Positions 53,415-62,956 of a stretch of DNA of 64,000 nucleotides are shown here, one piece after another; positions within the stretch are counted from its first letter, which is position 1; every line of letters starts with the position of its first letter. Source of the stretch: Variovorax sp. S12S4 (GTDB lineage Bacteria; Pseudomonadota; Gammaproteobacteria; Burkholderiales; Burkholderiaceae_C); the NCBI RefSeq assembly GCF_023195515.1, contig NZ_JALPKR020000002.1, forward strand, positions 3,139,001-3,203,000, in the 5' to 3' direction. The notes beneath the pieces are model-generated. The model did not search any database and was not told the origin of the DNA. It was given only the letters and a program-made list of their open reading frames with translations. A program made the translations under genes and the position numbers.

Positions 53415-54274
53415 TCAATCGATCAGTGCTCCGTTGTCGTGGAAAGGAAAAGGGCCCTCGAATGTGCCGGAAGCCGCCAAATGGGTGACCAGCCGCCTGC
53501 TGCGCGCAGACCAGGCGTGAATCCGGAAACCCGGCGGCTCCAGCGTCCACGCAGAGGCCGCGTCGGGTGCCAGGTCCAGGCAGACCTGGTGGGCCGGTGC
53601 GGGCGAAGTGGATGCAATGGTGCCGCCGAAGCGCGCGTCGATGGCGCGGTGCAGATGCCCGCAGATCACGCGTTCGACGTTGGGGTACCGCGCGACCAGC
53701 GCTTCCAGTGCCTCGGCGCCCTGCAGCAGGCCAATCTCGTCCATGTGGCCGATCAGCGTCTGGAAGGGGGGTGGTGCATGGCAATGACCACGGGCTCGCC
53801 CCGGCAGGCTTCGAGCTGTTGCTCCAGCCACGCCAGCCGTTCGTTGCAGAGGGCGCCATGGCTCTCGCCCGGCACGCAGGTGTCGAGCGTCAGCAGGCGC
53901 AGCGCGCCCACCCGCACCGAGTATTGGACAAAACCGGCGGAGCCCACGCCCGCCGCCAGGTAGCCGTGGCCCGGAAAGCTGCGGCGCAGCTGGTCGCGGT
54001 CGTCATGGTTTCCGGGCATCAGATACACCGGCATGGTCAGCGGTGCCAGAAGACGCGTTAGGTGCTCGTATTCGGCCGCGCGGCCGAAGTCGCTCAGGTC
54101 GCCCGTAATCACCACCGCGTCGGGCAATTGCGGCAGGCGCAGCACCGATTGCACCGCGCGCTCCAGGTAGGGCGCGGTGTCGATGCGGCCGTACGCCAGG
54201 CGGCCGGGCTCGCGGATGTGCAGGTCCGTCAGCTGCGCCAGGAAGGTGGTGTCTTGTGTCGTTGCCGTGTTCAT
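53415..54274 (-). pseudogene. GpdQ/CpdA-like class III metallophosphodiesterase, frameshifted
   Basis: The N-terminal part (54274 to about 53765) has the metallophosphatase motifs AQLTDLHIREPG, VVITGDLSD, MPGNHDDR and AMHHPP, then stops at 53753. The next frame continues PPFQTLIGHMDEIGLLQG, VERVICGHLHRAID to the stop at 53415. Adding one G to the GGGGGG run at 53766-53771 joins them as MHHPPFQTLIGHMD, about 286 residues, full family length. GpdQ hydrolyses glycerophosphodiesters, CpdA cAMP. ATG 54274 overlaps the ATPase stop (ATGA), so it is the last gene of the importer operon. Probably intact in the real genome. Confidence 0.85.
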
Positions 54275-55332
54275 GCGCTGGTTTCCTGCGACGTCATTAG
54301 GCGATCGGGCTGGATGCGAAGGCCGACCGGATCACCCGGGCCGAAAGGCGTGTCGCGGCCTACATCGGCTACCAGCAAGGACTGGTCCTGCGTGCGCAGC
54401 TGCAGCTGCACGCGGTCGCCGAGAAAGGTGCGGCGTTCGACTGCGGCAAGCCCCCAGCCGGGCTGCGGCGCGCTCACCTCCACGTCTTCGGGTCGCACCA
54501 GGAGCATCGCATGGTCGCGCCAGGCGGGCGGGCAAGGCAGTGTGCTTCCGCCGAGTCGGACAACGCCTTGCGCAATGGCGTCGGGCTTGCGCGTGAGCCG
54601 ATTCACCCGGCCCAGGAACTCCGCCACGAAGGGGTGTGACGGCGCGCGGTACAGCTCTTCGCCGCGGCCGATCTGCACGATGCGCCCGGCGCTCATCACT
54701 GCGAGCCGGTCGGCAATGGCCATCGCCTCCTGCTGGTCGTGAGTGACGTGAATGGCCGTGATGTGCAGGCGGCGCAGCAGTTCTGCGAGTTCGTCGCGCA
54801 GCGACTCCTTGAGCTTGGCGTCGAGCGCGGCCAGCGGCTCGTCGAGCAGCAGCACGCGCGGGCGCACGGCAACCGCGCGCGCTAGTGCCACGCGTTGGCG
54901 CTGGCCGCCCGAGAGCTCGGCGGGGCGCTTGTTCTCAAGCCCGCCGAGCCGCGTCAGGTCGACCAGTTCGCCCACGGCGCGCTTTTCTTCTTCGGGCGCC
55001 ACGCCGCGGATGCGAAGGCCGTAACCAATGTTGGCGGCCACCGTCATCTGCGGAAAGAGCGCGTAGCTCTGGAACACCATGCCCACGCCGCGATGTTCCA
55101 CCGGGCGCTGCGTGACGTCTTGCCCACCGAACACGATGCGGCTGCCTTCGTCGGGTGCCTCGAGCCCTGCAATCAGCCGCAATAGTGTGGTCTTGCCGCA
55201 GCCGGAGGGGCCGAGCAGCGCAAGCACTTCGCCCGCTTCCACGTGCAGGTCGGTCGGCAGCAGGCCGCGCGTGCCGTCTGCATAAGTCTTCGCGCAGTTG
55301 GCGATGTCGATAGGAATGCGTTCAAGTTCCAT
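54271..55332 (-). CDS. PotA/FbpC/PhnT-type ABC transporter ATP-binding protein
   Basis: 353 residues. Walker A GPSGCGKTT (41-49), signature LSGGQ (139-143), Walker B VLLLDEPLAALD (from 159), and a C-terminal TOBE-like domain with LLVRPEDVEVSAPQ. This is the class that serves polyamine, iron and 2-aminoethylphosphonate importers. It overlaps the upstream permease gene by 11 bases and is coupled to the phosphodiesterase gene. Confidence 0.9.
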   Translation of the reverse strand: MELERIPIDIANCAKTYADGTRGLLPTDLHVEAGEVLALLGPSGCGKTTLLRLIAGLEAPDEGSRIVFGGQDVTQRPVEHRGVGMVFQSYALFPQMTVAANIGYGLRIRGVAPEEEKRAVGELVDLTRLGGLENKRPAELSGGQRQRVALARAVAVRPRVLLLDEPLAALDAKLKESLRDELAELLRRLHITAIHVTHDQQEAMAIADRLAVMSAGRIVQIGRGEELYRAPSHPFVAEFLGRVNRLTRKPDAIAQGVVRLGGSTLPCPPAWRDHAMLLVRPEDVEVSAPQPGWGLAAVERRTFLGDRVQLQLRTQDQSLLVADVGRDTPFGPGDPVGLRIQPDRLMTSQETSA

Positions 55333-56125
55333 GGCGTTTCTGGATCAGGTTGGCAAGGTACTGCAGCCCCCACAGCACCGGAAGAATGACGGCGAAGAAG
55401 ACCAGCGTGTAGGCCGATCCGATCTCGATGCGCATCGAGGCATAGCTGTCAGCCAGGCCCACGGGCAGGGTGCGGGTGAGCGGCGTGTGCAGCATCCAGG
55501 TAAGGTTGAATTCGCCCACCGAGAGCGTGAACACCATCAGGCTGCCGGCCACGATGGCGGGGAACACGGCGGGTACGAGGATGCCCATGAAGCGCTGGCG
55601 GAAGTTCGCGCCCAGCGAACGGGCGGCTTCCTCGAGCGCGAGCAGGTCGTCGCGCTGGAAGGCCGAGCTCACGGTGCGCACCATGAACGGCAGAGTGAAC
55701 ACCATGTGGCCCACGAGGATGAAGGCGAAGCTCTGGCGGAAGGCCGTGAGCTGGCCGTAGGCCAGAATGAGCGCCAGCGCGGTCGCAAGGCCGGGCACCG
55801 CAACGGGCAGCGTGAGCAGTTCTTCGAAGATGTGCGCAGCGCGCGAGCGGCTGCGCGCCAGCGCATAGGCGCAGGGCACGCCCAGCAGCACGGTGCCGAC
55901 CACGCAGGCCGCTGCCAGCGCGAGCGACCAACCCACGGTGCCGCCGTAGTTCTCCCACACCTCGCCGAGCCAGCGCAGCGTGAGTCCGCTCTTCAGGCCC
56001 GCGCTGTAGTTGTTGACCAGGCCAGCCATGACGGACAGCAGCATCGGCGCGATCATGAAGATGCTCACGAGCACTGTGATGGCCAGCAGGAAGGGCGCCT
56101 TGGGGTGCGTGTTCTTCTTTCGCAT
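55322..56125 (-). CDS. ABC transporter permease (PotC/PhnV-like)
   Basis: 267 residues, six helices. EAA loop LEEAARSLGANFRQRFMGILVPAVFPAIVAG is clear. It forms the second half of the translocation channel with the 56141-56962 product. The basic N-terminus MRKKNTHPKAP precedes the first helix. The gap to the previous permease is 15 bases. Confidence 0.88.
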   Translation of the reverse strand: MRKKNTHPKAPFLLAITVLVSIFMIAPMLLSVMAGLVNNYSAGLKSGLTLRWLGEVWENYGGTVGWSLALAAACVVGTVLLGVPCAYALARSRSRAAHIFEELLTLPVAVPGLATALALILAYGQLTAFRQSFAFILVGHMVFTLPFMVRTVSSAFQRDDLLALEEAARSLGANFRQRFMGILVPAVFPAIVAGSLMVFTLSVGEFNLTWMLHTPLTRTLPVGLADSYASMRIEIGSAYTLVFFAVILPVLWGLQYLANLIQKRHGT

Positions 56126-56140
56126 GAGCGTTTCCTCGAT

Positions 56141-56962
56141 TCAGCGTGCGACGGGGTTGGCGCCGAAGCGCCGCGCCACGAACAGCACCAGCCAGGTCAC
56201 GAGGCCCAGCGCAATCGAAAGCGATGCGGCGAGTGCAAAGTTGGCGTAGTTGGTGAACTCGTTGTAGATGGTGATGGGGATCACCTCGAACTTGCTGGCG
56301 AGCGTGAAGGCGGTGCCGAAGGCGCCCATCGAGGTTGCGAACAGAATGGCGCCGCAGGCCAGCGTGGTGGGCGCCAGTTCGGGCATCCATACGTCGCGCG
56401 CCACGCGCAGGCGCGAGGCGCCGAGCGAGCGCGCGGCTTCTTCGAGCTGCACGTTCATGGCCTCGGCCGCGGCGGCGTAGGTTGCAATGGCACGTGGAAG
56501 CGAGAAGTACAGGTAGGCCAGGAACAGTCCGAGCAGGCCGTACGCAAAGGTGATGCGTTCGCCGAACAGGCTGTCGCCGATGTCGGCCACCAACCCCTGC
56601 CGCCCGCCGAGCAGGATGACGAAGAAGCCGATGATCACGCCTGGAAAAGACAGCGGCAGCGTGAGCAGCGACAGCAGCATGCGCTTGCCTGTGAAGGCAT
56701 GGCGCGCAAGATAAATGCCCACGGCCGCGCCCAGCACCAGTGTCGTCAGCGTCACCGCCACCGACAGCGCAACGGTGTTGGCCATGCTCTGCAGATAGCG
56801 CGAGTCGGTCAGCACGGCGAAGTAGGTGGGCCAGCCTTTGGTCGCGGGCAGCGTGAGCAGGCGCACCACCGGTAGCAGCCAGAAGGCAGCGAAGAACACG
56901 GCCGCGGGAGCTGCGCAGGCCAGCAGGCGCCAGCGTGGGTTCCAGGCGTTGGGTTGCTTCAT
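56141..56962 (-). CDS. ABC transporter permease (PotB/PhnU-like)
   Basis: 273 residues, six helices. EAA loop LEEAARSLGASRLRVARDVWMPELAPTTLACG. ATG 56962 gives MKQPNAW; the open frame extends 47 codons upstream but runs into the MITE-like element, so that part is not coding. The element separates this gene from the receptor gene of the same operon. Confidence 0.88.
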   Translation of the reverse strand: MKQPNAWNPRWRLLACAAPAAVFFAAFWLLPVVRLLTLPATKGWPTYFAVLTDSRYLQSMANTVALSVAVTLTTLVLGAAVGIYLARHAFTGKRMLLSLLTLPLSFPGVIIGFFVILLGGRQGLVADIGDSLFGERITFAYGLLGLFLAYLYFSLPRAIATYAAAAEAMNVQLEEAARSLGASRLRVARDVWMPELAPTTLACGAILFATSMGAFGTAFTLASKFEVIPITIYNEFTNYANFALAASLSIALGLVTWLVLFVARRFGANPVAR

Positions 56963-56995
56963 CTCAGTTTTTTTCGCGCTGTGTTGCGGGGTGCT

Positions 56996-57259
56996 GTTGT
57001 TCAGGGCGCGTGCAAAGGCCACCGGGTACTCCCCTCCGCGAATGTCCCCCGGCTTCGCCTCCTCCTTTATTTCGCTGCGGGGAGCACCCGATGCCCTGTG
57101 CACTGGGGCACGCTCCTGGTGTACCGCTGATCAACGACCGCTCCGTACAACGCACCCGCTGGCGGGGTGCCTTGCGCAGCGAAATAAAGGAGGAGGCCGC
57201 AGGCCGGGGGACATTCGCGGAGAAAGGTACCCCGTCGGCGGGTGCGCGCCCTGAACAAC
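56996..57259. repeat. MITE-like element, family A, full copy (15-bp terminal inverted repeats)
   Basis: 264 bp bounded by GTTGTTCAGGGCGCG and its exact complement CGCGCCCTGAACAAC. The interior is a long imperfect palindrome with CCTCCTCCTTTATTTCGCTG in the left arm and its complement in the right. It sits inside an ABC operon, between receptor and permease genes, ending 4 bases before the receptor stop codon. It accounts for most of the 301-base gap 56963-57263. Confidence 0.85.
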
Positions 57260-57263
57260 GCAC

Positions 57264-58277
57264 TTAGCGCACTTCCTTCAGATAACGATCAGAGAACGCC
57301 CGCTGCGCCTCAGCCATCCGCGCGTAGTCGACACTCTTCGCGCGGGCGTACTCGGTAGCCGGCAAGAACTGCGCCTCCACGTCCTTCGGCATCGCACCGG
57401 CGCGCACCGGCCGCAGGTAGGCCTTGGCCCAGATGGACTGGCCTTCGTCGGAGAGTACAAAGTCGAGCACCTTCTTGCCCTCGGCTGCGTGAGGTGCCTT
57501 GGCAACGAGGCTCATCACGTAGGGGACGGCCAGCGTGCCTTCGCTCGGAATGACGAAAGCGACGTTGGCCTTGTCCTTGTACTTGGCGCGGTAGGCGTTG
57601 AAGTCGTAATCGAGCAGGATCGCGATCTCGCCCGACAGCACTCGCGCATACGAGGTCTGCTTGGGAACGATGGGCTCGTTCTTCTGCAGCGCCTTGAAGT
57701 AGTCGATGGCAGGGCCGAAGTTGTCGAGCGTGCCGCCGCGTGCTTCGTTCACTGCCACCGCGCCCACGTAGCCGACGAAGGCCGATGCGGGGTCGAGGTA
57801 GCCGATGAGGCCCTTGTATTCGGGCTTGAGCAGGTCGGCCCACGATTTTGGAATCGGCTTGCCCTTGAGCGCATCGACGTTGACCATGAAACCGAGCGTG
57901 CCGGAGTGGATGGTGAACCAGTTGCCGGCCGGGTCCTTCAGGCCGTCGGGAATGTCTTTCCATGCTGCCGGCTTGTAGGGCTCGACCACCCCGTCCTTCT
58001 GGGCCTGCACCGCGAAGGTCACGCCCAGGTAGGTGACGTCGGCGACGGGGCTTGCCTTCTCGGCCACGAGTTGCGCGAGCGATTGGCCCGAGTTCTTGTT
58101 GTCGGCCGGCACGGTGATGCCGGTCTTGGCCTTGATAGCCTTGAGCTGCGTGCCCCAGTCGGCCCATTCGGTCGGGCAGTTGTAGCAAATGGCGGTCTGG
58201 GCCATGGCGCTGCCGGCGGCGACGAGCGCAGCGGTGAGCAAGCCCAGGCGGGCCAAGCGGGAGATGCGGAGAGACAT
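57264..58277 (-). CDS. ABC transporter substrate-binding protein (PotD/FbpA/PhnS-like)
   Basis: 337 residues. Signal peptide MSLRISRLARLGLLTAALVA to about Ala26, then AICYNCPTEWADWGTQLKAIKAKTGITV and GYLDPASAFVGYVGAVAVNEA. AAGGAG 8 bases before ATG 58277. This class binds iron, polyamines, phosphonates or phosphate esters. The phosphodiesterase at the end of the operon makes a phosphate ester ligand plausible (inference). Cys31 and Cys34 (CYNC) near the mature start are unusual and could bind metal. Confidence 0.87.
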   Translation of the reverse strand: MSLRISRLARLGLLTAALVAAGSAMAQTAICYNCPTEWADWGTQLKAIKAKTGITVPADNKNSGQSLAQLVAEKASPVADVTYLGVTFAVQAQKDGVVEPYKPAAWKDIPDGLKDPAGNWFTIHSGTLGFMVNVDALKGKPIPKSWADLLKPEYKGLIGYLDPASAFVGYVGAVAVNEARGGTLDNFGPAIDYFKALQKNEPIVPKQTSYARVLSGEIAILLDYDFNAYRAKYKDKANVAFVIPSEGTLAVPYVMSLVAKAPHAAEGKKVLDFVLSDEGQSIWAKAYLRPVRAGAMPKDVEAQFLPATEYARAKSVDYARMAEAQRAFSDRYLKEVR

Positions 58278-58328
58278 GAAAGAACTCCTTGATGTGGATG
58301 TGAGGGGTGAGGCGGATGAGAGGGGTGA

Positions 58329-59339
58329 TCAGTCGTTGGCGACATCGCGTGCGGATGCGCACGATTCGCCGTCGCGGAAGAAGCAAGGCAGCAGCAGGCT
58401 CGCGCCGGCTTGCAGCGTGGCGCCGCCGGCCATGGCCTGGATCAGCAGCTCGACGCTGCGTCGGCCGATGTCACTGTTGGGCTGCGCAATGGTGGTGAGC
58501 GCCGGCGTGAGGTCTTCGCCGAGCGCAATGCCGTCGAAGCCGACGACGCTGAGGTCGTCGGGTACGGAGAGTCCGCTCAGGTGCGCGGCGCGAATGCTGC
58601 GGATGGCGAGCAGGTCGTTCGAGCAGACCAGCGCGGTGGGACGCTCCTTGGCTTGCAGCAGGTGCGCGAGCATGTCCACCGCACTTTCGACGAAGGGCAC
58701 CTCGATGAGCGGCGGCGCATCGAGCCCGGCATCGGCCATGCCTTTCTGGAAACCCCGGTAGCGCTGTTGCGCACGGTCTGAAGCGGCCAGCGTGCCGCTG
58801 ACCATCGCGATGCGGCGGTGCCCCAGCAGCACCAGGCGCGCGACGGCGTCCGCCACGGCAGCTTCGCCGTCGACGGTCACGCAAGGGTGCTCAGGATGCC
58901 GGTTGTAGGCCAGCACATAAGGCGTGCCGGTGGCGCGAAGCCGCGCGAGCGCCGCTGAAGTGGAAGGGTTGGAGACCACCAGGATCAACCCGTCGACATT
59001 GCCCGCCATCAGCAGATGGACCGCGCGTTCTTCTTCATCGAGCCGGTAGCCCGTGGTGACGGGAATGATGGCGTAGCCGCCCGCCATGGCTGCTCGCGCA
59101 ATGCCTTGCAGGCATTCGGCGAAGGTCGGATTCAAAAGCGTCGGCAGCACCACGCCCAACGCGCGGCTGCGCTGGGTGCGCAAGGTGCGCGCGCTGGCGT
59201 TGGGCACGTAGTGGAGCTCGCGCGCCACGCGTTCCACCAACTCACGCGTGGCTGGCGTGACCTTGTCTGGGAAGTTGAACGCCCGCGACACGGTGGCCAC
59301 GGAAACCCCGGCCTTGGCTGCGACGGATTGAATGCTCAT
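58329..59339 (-). CDS. LacI-family transcriptional regulator
   Basis: 336 residues. N-terminal HTH with hinge: MSIQSVAAKAGVSVATVSRA, NFPDKVTPATRELVERVA. The periplasmic-binding-like effector domain runs to the end (NVDGLILVVSNPSTS, VGFDGIALGEDLTPALTTIAQ). It is the first gene of the importer operon, 51 bases before the receptor gene, with a perfect palindrome just upstream, indicating autoregulation. Confidence 0.9.
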   Translation of the reverse strand: MSIQSVAAKAGVSVATVSRAFNFPDKVTPATRELVERVARELHYVPNASARTLRTQRSRALGVVLPTLLNPTFAECLQGIARAAMAGGYAIIPVTTGYRLDEEERAVHLLMAGNVDGLILVVSNPSTSAALARLRATGTPYVLAYNRHPEHPCVTVDGEAAVADAVARLVLLGHRRIAMVSGTLAASDRAQQRYRGFQKGMADAGLDAPPLIEVPFVESAVDMLAHLLQAKERPTALVCSNDLLAIRSIRAAHLSGLSVPDDLSVVGFDGIALGEDLTPALTTIAQPNSDIGRRSVELLIQAMAGGATLQAGASLLLPCFFRDGESCASARDVAND

Positions 59340-59350
59340 CGTGCGGTGTT

Positions 59351-59366
59351 ATGTAATCGATTACAT
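59351..59366. promoter_or_regulatory. LacI-family operator ATGTAATCGATTACAT
   Basis: A perfect 16-base palindrome centred on CG, the classical symmetry of LacI-family sites, 11 bases before the regulator start codon. It stands out as AT-rich in GC-rich surroundings. It should control the whole importer operon. Confidence 0.8.
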
Positions 59367-59442
59367 TTCACCGCGGCAGTATGACCCTGCCATGACAAGC
59401 CGAGAAAGCCGGGAAAAACCCTCGCGTTGCGTCTTGAAGAGA

Positions 59443-59463
59443 AAGGGGCCCGAAGGCCCCTTG
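59443..59463 (-). terminator. Terminator of the ribF-ileS-lspA operon
   Basis: On the minus strand AAGGGGCC-TTCG-GGCCCC followed by TTTCTCTT, 10 bases after the lspA stop. Confidence 0.75.
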
Positions 59464-59473
59464 AGAAACTGGC

Positions 59474-59986
59474 TTACTTGCCGCGCCGAACCCGCCGGAT
59501 CTCGTCCACGATCAGGCAGATGGCCCCCAGCGTGATCGCACTGTCCGCCGCGTTGAAGGCCGGAAAGTACCAGTTCCCCGCGTGGAAGCTCAGGAAGTCG
59601 ACCACGTACCCGTGCATCATCCGGTCGATCACGTTGCCGATGGCGCCACCCAGGATGCACGCCATCGCGAACGAAAACAGCTTCTGCCCCGCGTGCGATT
59701 TCAGCATCCACACGATGAACACCGCGGCCGCCAAGCCAATGGCCGTGAAGAACCAGCGCTGCCAACCCGAATGGTCGGCCAGGAACGAGAAAGCGGCGCC
59801 CGTGTTGTGCGCGCGAACCACGTTGAAGAAGCTCGTCACGTAAGTCGCATCACCGAGCTTGTAATAGCCCAGGATCAGCGTCTTGGTGAACTGGTCGATG
59901 ATCAAGATGATCGCCGCCAAGGCGAGCCATGGCCAGATGCTGCCGCTGCGCGAACGCGATGCCGACATGGAGCGTGCGGCCGCCAT
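59474..59986 (-). CDS. lspA: Lipoprotein signal peptidase (signal peptidase II)
   Basis: 170 residues, four helices. Conserved boxes [37 protein letters not shown] and [11 protein letters not shown] carry the catalytic aspartates. It cleaves prolipoproteins after lipidation. ATG 59986 shares a base with the ileS stop (TGATG). The ribF-ileS-lspA order is standard in proteobacteria. Confidence 0.96.
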   Translation of the reverse strand: MAAARSMSASRSRSGSIWPWLALAAIILIIDQFTKTLILGYYKLGDATYVTSFFNVVRAHNTGAAFSFLADHSGWQRWFFTAIGLAAAVFIVWMLKSHAGQKLFSFAMACILGGAIGNVIDRMMHGYVVDFLSFHAGNWYFPAFNAADSAITLGAICLIVDEIRRVRRGK

Positions 59987-62835
59987 CAGGCAAAGCTCCG
60001 TGCTTCGCCGGCGCCGAACAAATTGCTCGTGCAACGGCCGCAGATCGTCGGGTGCGCCGGGTCGTGGCCCACGTCGTCGCGGTAGTGCCAGCAGCGATCG
60101 CACTTCTGCGCGCTGCTCGGTGTCACCGTGGTCGAGAGCGTTTCGCCCGCGGCGATTGCGATGGCCGAGGTGATGAAGACGAATTTCAGGTCATCGCCCA
60201 GCGAGCCCAGCAGCGCGAAGTCGTTGGCCGGCGCGGTGAGCTGCAGGTTGGCCTGCAGCGACGAACCGACCTTGCCTTCGGCGCGCACCGCCTCGATGTC
60301 CTTGTTGACCACATCGCGGATCTCGCGGATGCGGCCCCACTTGGCGAGCAGCGCTTCGTCGGGCGCGGCGAATTTGCTGAACGTCTGCGCGAAGATCGAT
60401 TCGCCCGGCTTGCCCGTGCTCACGAACTTCCACGCCTCTTCGGCCGTGAAGCTCAGGAACGGTGCCATCCACCGCAGCATGGCTTGCGAGATATGCCAGA
60501 GCGCGGTCTGCGCACTGCGGCGCGCAAGCGAGCCGGGCGCGGTCGTGTAGAGCCGGTCTTTCAGGATGTCGAGGTAGAACCCGCCCAGGTCTTCCGAGCA
60601 GTAGATCTGCAGCTTGGCCACGACCGGGTGGAACTCGTACACCTTGTAGTGCGCGAGGATTTCGGCCTGGAACTGCGATGCGCGCGCAAGCGCATAGCGG
60701 TCGATTTCGAACAGCTCCTCCAGCGGCACCGCGTCCTTGGCAATGTCGAAGTCGCTGGTGTTCGCCAGCAGAAAGCGCAGCGTGTTGCGGATGCGGCGGT
60801 AAGAGTCGACCACGCGCGCCAGGATCTTGTCGTCGCCCGCGATGTCGCCTGAGTAGTCGCTCGCAGCCACCCAGAGGCGGATGATTTCGGCGCCCAGCTT
60901 GCTGCTGATTTCCTGCGGGTCGATGCCGTTCTTGAGCGACTTGCTCATCTTGATGCCCTTGGCATCCACCGTGAAGCCGTGCGTGAGCAGGCCGCGGTAC
61001 GGCGCGCGGTCTTCCAGCGCGCAGGCGATCAAGAGCGACGAGTGGAACCAGCCGCGGTGCTGGTCGTGGCCCTCCAGGTACAGGTCGGCCTCGGGCCCCG
61101 TTTCGTGGTGCACGTTGGGGTGCGTGCCGCGCAGCACGTGATAGAAGGTCGAGCCCGAGTCGAACCACACCTCGAGGATGTCGGTGCTCTTGGTGTAGTG
61201 CGGCGCGTCTTCGGCGCCGAGGATTTCTTCGACGGTGACACGGCTCCAGGCCTCGATGCCGCCCTTTTCGACGATGTCGGCGGCCTGGTCGAGGATTTCC
61301 ATCGTGCGCGGATGCAGTTCGCCCGAGTCCTTGTGCAGGAAGAATGGGATCGGCACGCCCCAGCTGCGCTGGCGGCTGATGCACCAGTCGGGCCGGTTGG
61401 CGATCATGTCGTGCAGGCGCGCCTTGCCGTTCTCCGGATAGAAGCTCGTCTTTTCGATGGCTTCAAGCGCCGTCTGGCGCAGCGTCTTGGGCGCCTTGTC
61501 CTTGGTGAACACGCCTTCGCCCTCGTCCATGCGCACGAACCACTGCGCCGCGGCGCGGTAGATCACCGGTGTCTTGTGGCGCCAGCAGTGCGGGTAGCTG
61601 TGCGTGATGGTCTCGGTGGTGAGCAGGCGGTTGGCGTCGCGCAGCGCCGCGATGATCACCGGCACGGCCTTCCAGATGTTCTGGCCGCCGAAAAGCGGGA
61701 AGTCGGGCGCGTAGCTGCCGTTGCCCTGCACCGGGTTGAGGATGTCGTCGTACGCCACGCCGTGGGCGATGCAGGAGTTGAAGTCATCCACGCCGTAGGC
61801 GGGCGAGGAATGCACGAGGCCGGTGCCGTCGGTGGCGGTGGCGTAGTCGGCCAGGTACACCGGTGACAGGCGCTTGTAGCCAGCATCGACGTCGTACAGC
61901 GGGTGCTCGAATTCCAGGCCCCCGAGCTTCTCGCCCTTGACCGTGGCCAGCACCTTGCCGTCGAGCGCGTAGCGCGTCATGCACATCTCGACCAGCGAAT
62001 TGGCGAGGATGAGCAGGCCGCGTTCGGTGTCGACCAGCGAATACTCGATCTCGGGGTTCAGGTTGATCGCCTGGTTGGCCGGGATGGTCCACGCGGTGGT
62101 GGTCCAGATCACGGCAAAGATGTCGCCGAGGATCGTGTGGTCGGTCTCGAAGGCCTTGAGCACCTTCTCGCGGTCGTGCGCCTTGAAGGCCACGTCGATG
62201 GTCTGGCTCTTCTTGTCGGCGTATTCGATCTCGAATTCGGCGAGCGACGAGCCGCAGTCGAAGCACCAGTACACCGGCTTCAGCCCGCGATACACAAAGC
62301 CGCGCTCGATCACGCGCTTGAATGCGCGCAGCTCGCCGGCTTCGTTCGCGAAATCCATCGTCTTGTACGGGTGGTCCCACTCGCCCAGCACGCCCAGGCG
62401 CTGGAAGTCGAGCAACTGCTGCGCGATCTGCTCCGTGGCGTAGGCGCGGCTCTTGGCCTGCATTTCGTCGCGGCTCAGGTTGCGGCCAAACTGCTTTTCG
62501 ATGGCGTTCTCGATCGGCAGGCCGTGGCAGTCCCAGCCGGGCACGTAGAGCGCGTCGTAGCCTTCGAGCTGGCGCGCCTTGGTGATCATGTCCTTAAGGA
62601 TCTTGTTCACCGCGTGGCCCATGTGGATCTGGCCATTGGCGTACGGCGGACCGTCGTGCAGGATGAACTTGGGCGCGCCGTGGCGGGCGTCGCGCAGGCG
62701 GTGGTAGCGGCCTTCGTCGTTCCATTCCTTCACCCAGCCCGGTTCGCGCTTGGGCAGGTCGCCGCGCATCGGGAAGGGGGTGTCGGGCAGGTTCAGCGTG
62801 GAACGGTAGTCGGTGGTGGAAGCAGCGTCAGACAT
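59986..62835 (-). CDS. ileS: Isoleucyl-tRNA synthetase
   Basis: 949 residues. HIGH-type motif HMGH (71-74) in [24 protein letters not shown] in [14 protein letters not shown], an editing domain, and a C-terminal zinc finger with CDRCWH and CGRC. Complete and in one frame. It charges tRNA-Ile in the cytoplasm. Confidence 0.98.
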   Translation of the reverse strand: MSDAASTTDYRSTLNLPDTPFPMRGDLPKREPGWVKEWNDEGRYHRLRDARHGAPKFILHDGPPYANGQIHMGHAVNKILKDMITKARQLEGYDALYVPGWDCHGLPIENAIEKQFGRNLSRDEMQAKSRAYATEQIAQQLLDFQRLGVLGEWDHPYKTMDFANEAGELRAFKRVIERGFVYRGLKPVYWCFDCGSSLAEFEIEYADKKSQTIDVAFKAHDREKVLKAFETDHTILGDIFAVIWTTTAWTIPANQAINLNPEIEYSLVDTERGLLILANSLVEMCMTRYALDGKVLATVKGEKLGGLEFEHPLYDVDAGYKRLSPVYLADYATATDGTGLVHSSPAYGVDDFNSCIAHGVAYDDILNPVQGNGSYAPDFPLFGGQNIWKAVPVIIAALRDANRLLTTETITHSYPHCWRHKTPVIYRAAAQWFVRMDEGEGVFTKDKAPKTLRQTALEAIEKTSFYPENGKARLHDMIANRPDWCISRQRSWGVPIPFFLHKDSGELHPRTMEILDQAADIVEKGGIEAWSRVTVEEILGAEDAPHYTKSTDILEVWFDSGSTFYHVLRGTHPNVHHETGPEADLYLEGHDQHRGWFHSSLLIACALEDRAPYRGLLTHGFTVDAKGIKMSKSLKNGIDPQEISSKLGAEIIRLWVAASDYSGDIAGDDKILARVVDSYRRIRNTLRFLLANTSDFDIAKDAVPLEELFEIDRYALARASQFQAEILAHYKVYEFHPVVAKLQIYCSEDLGGFYLDILKDRLYTTAPGSLARRSAQTALWHISQAMLRWMAPFLSFTAEEAWKFVSTGKPGESIFAQTFSKFAAPDEALLAKWGRIREIRDVVNKDIEAVRAEGKVGSSLQANLQLTAPANDFALLGSLGDDLKFVFITSAIAIAAGETLSTTVTPSSAQKCDRCWHYRDDVGHDPAHPTICGRCTSNLFGAGEARSFA

Positions 62836-62857
62836 GTTGGGGTGCGAAACAGAGGGG

Positions 62858-62932
62858 CTTCGACAGGCTCAGCCCGAACTGCATTGAGCGGTCGGTGCGG
62901 AAGAAAAGCCGTTCGCCCTGAGCTTGTCGAAG
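62858..62932. repeat. REP-like inverted pair between ribF and ileS
   Basis: CTTCGACAGGCTCAGCCCGA (62858-62877) and, in reverse orientation, TCGCCCTGAGCTTGTCGAAG (62913-62932) face each other across about 35 bases. TTCGACAAGCTCAGGGCGAA is a widespread extragenic repeat in beta- and gamma-proteobacteria. Confidence 0.75.
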
Positions 62933-62956
62933 GGCGGCAGCACGGTGCGTGCAGGG

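Noticed and set aside
56963..57103. N-terminal extension of the permease gene into the upstream repeat
   Set aside because: The extra 47 residues are encoded by the MITE-like element and lack similarity to permeases; ATG 56962 gives a normal N-terminus.
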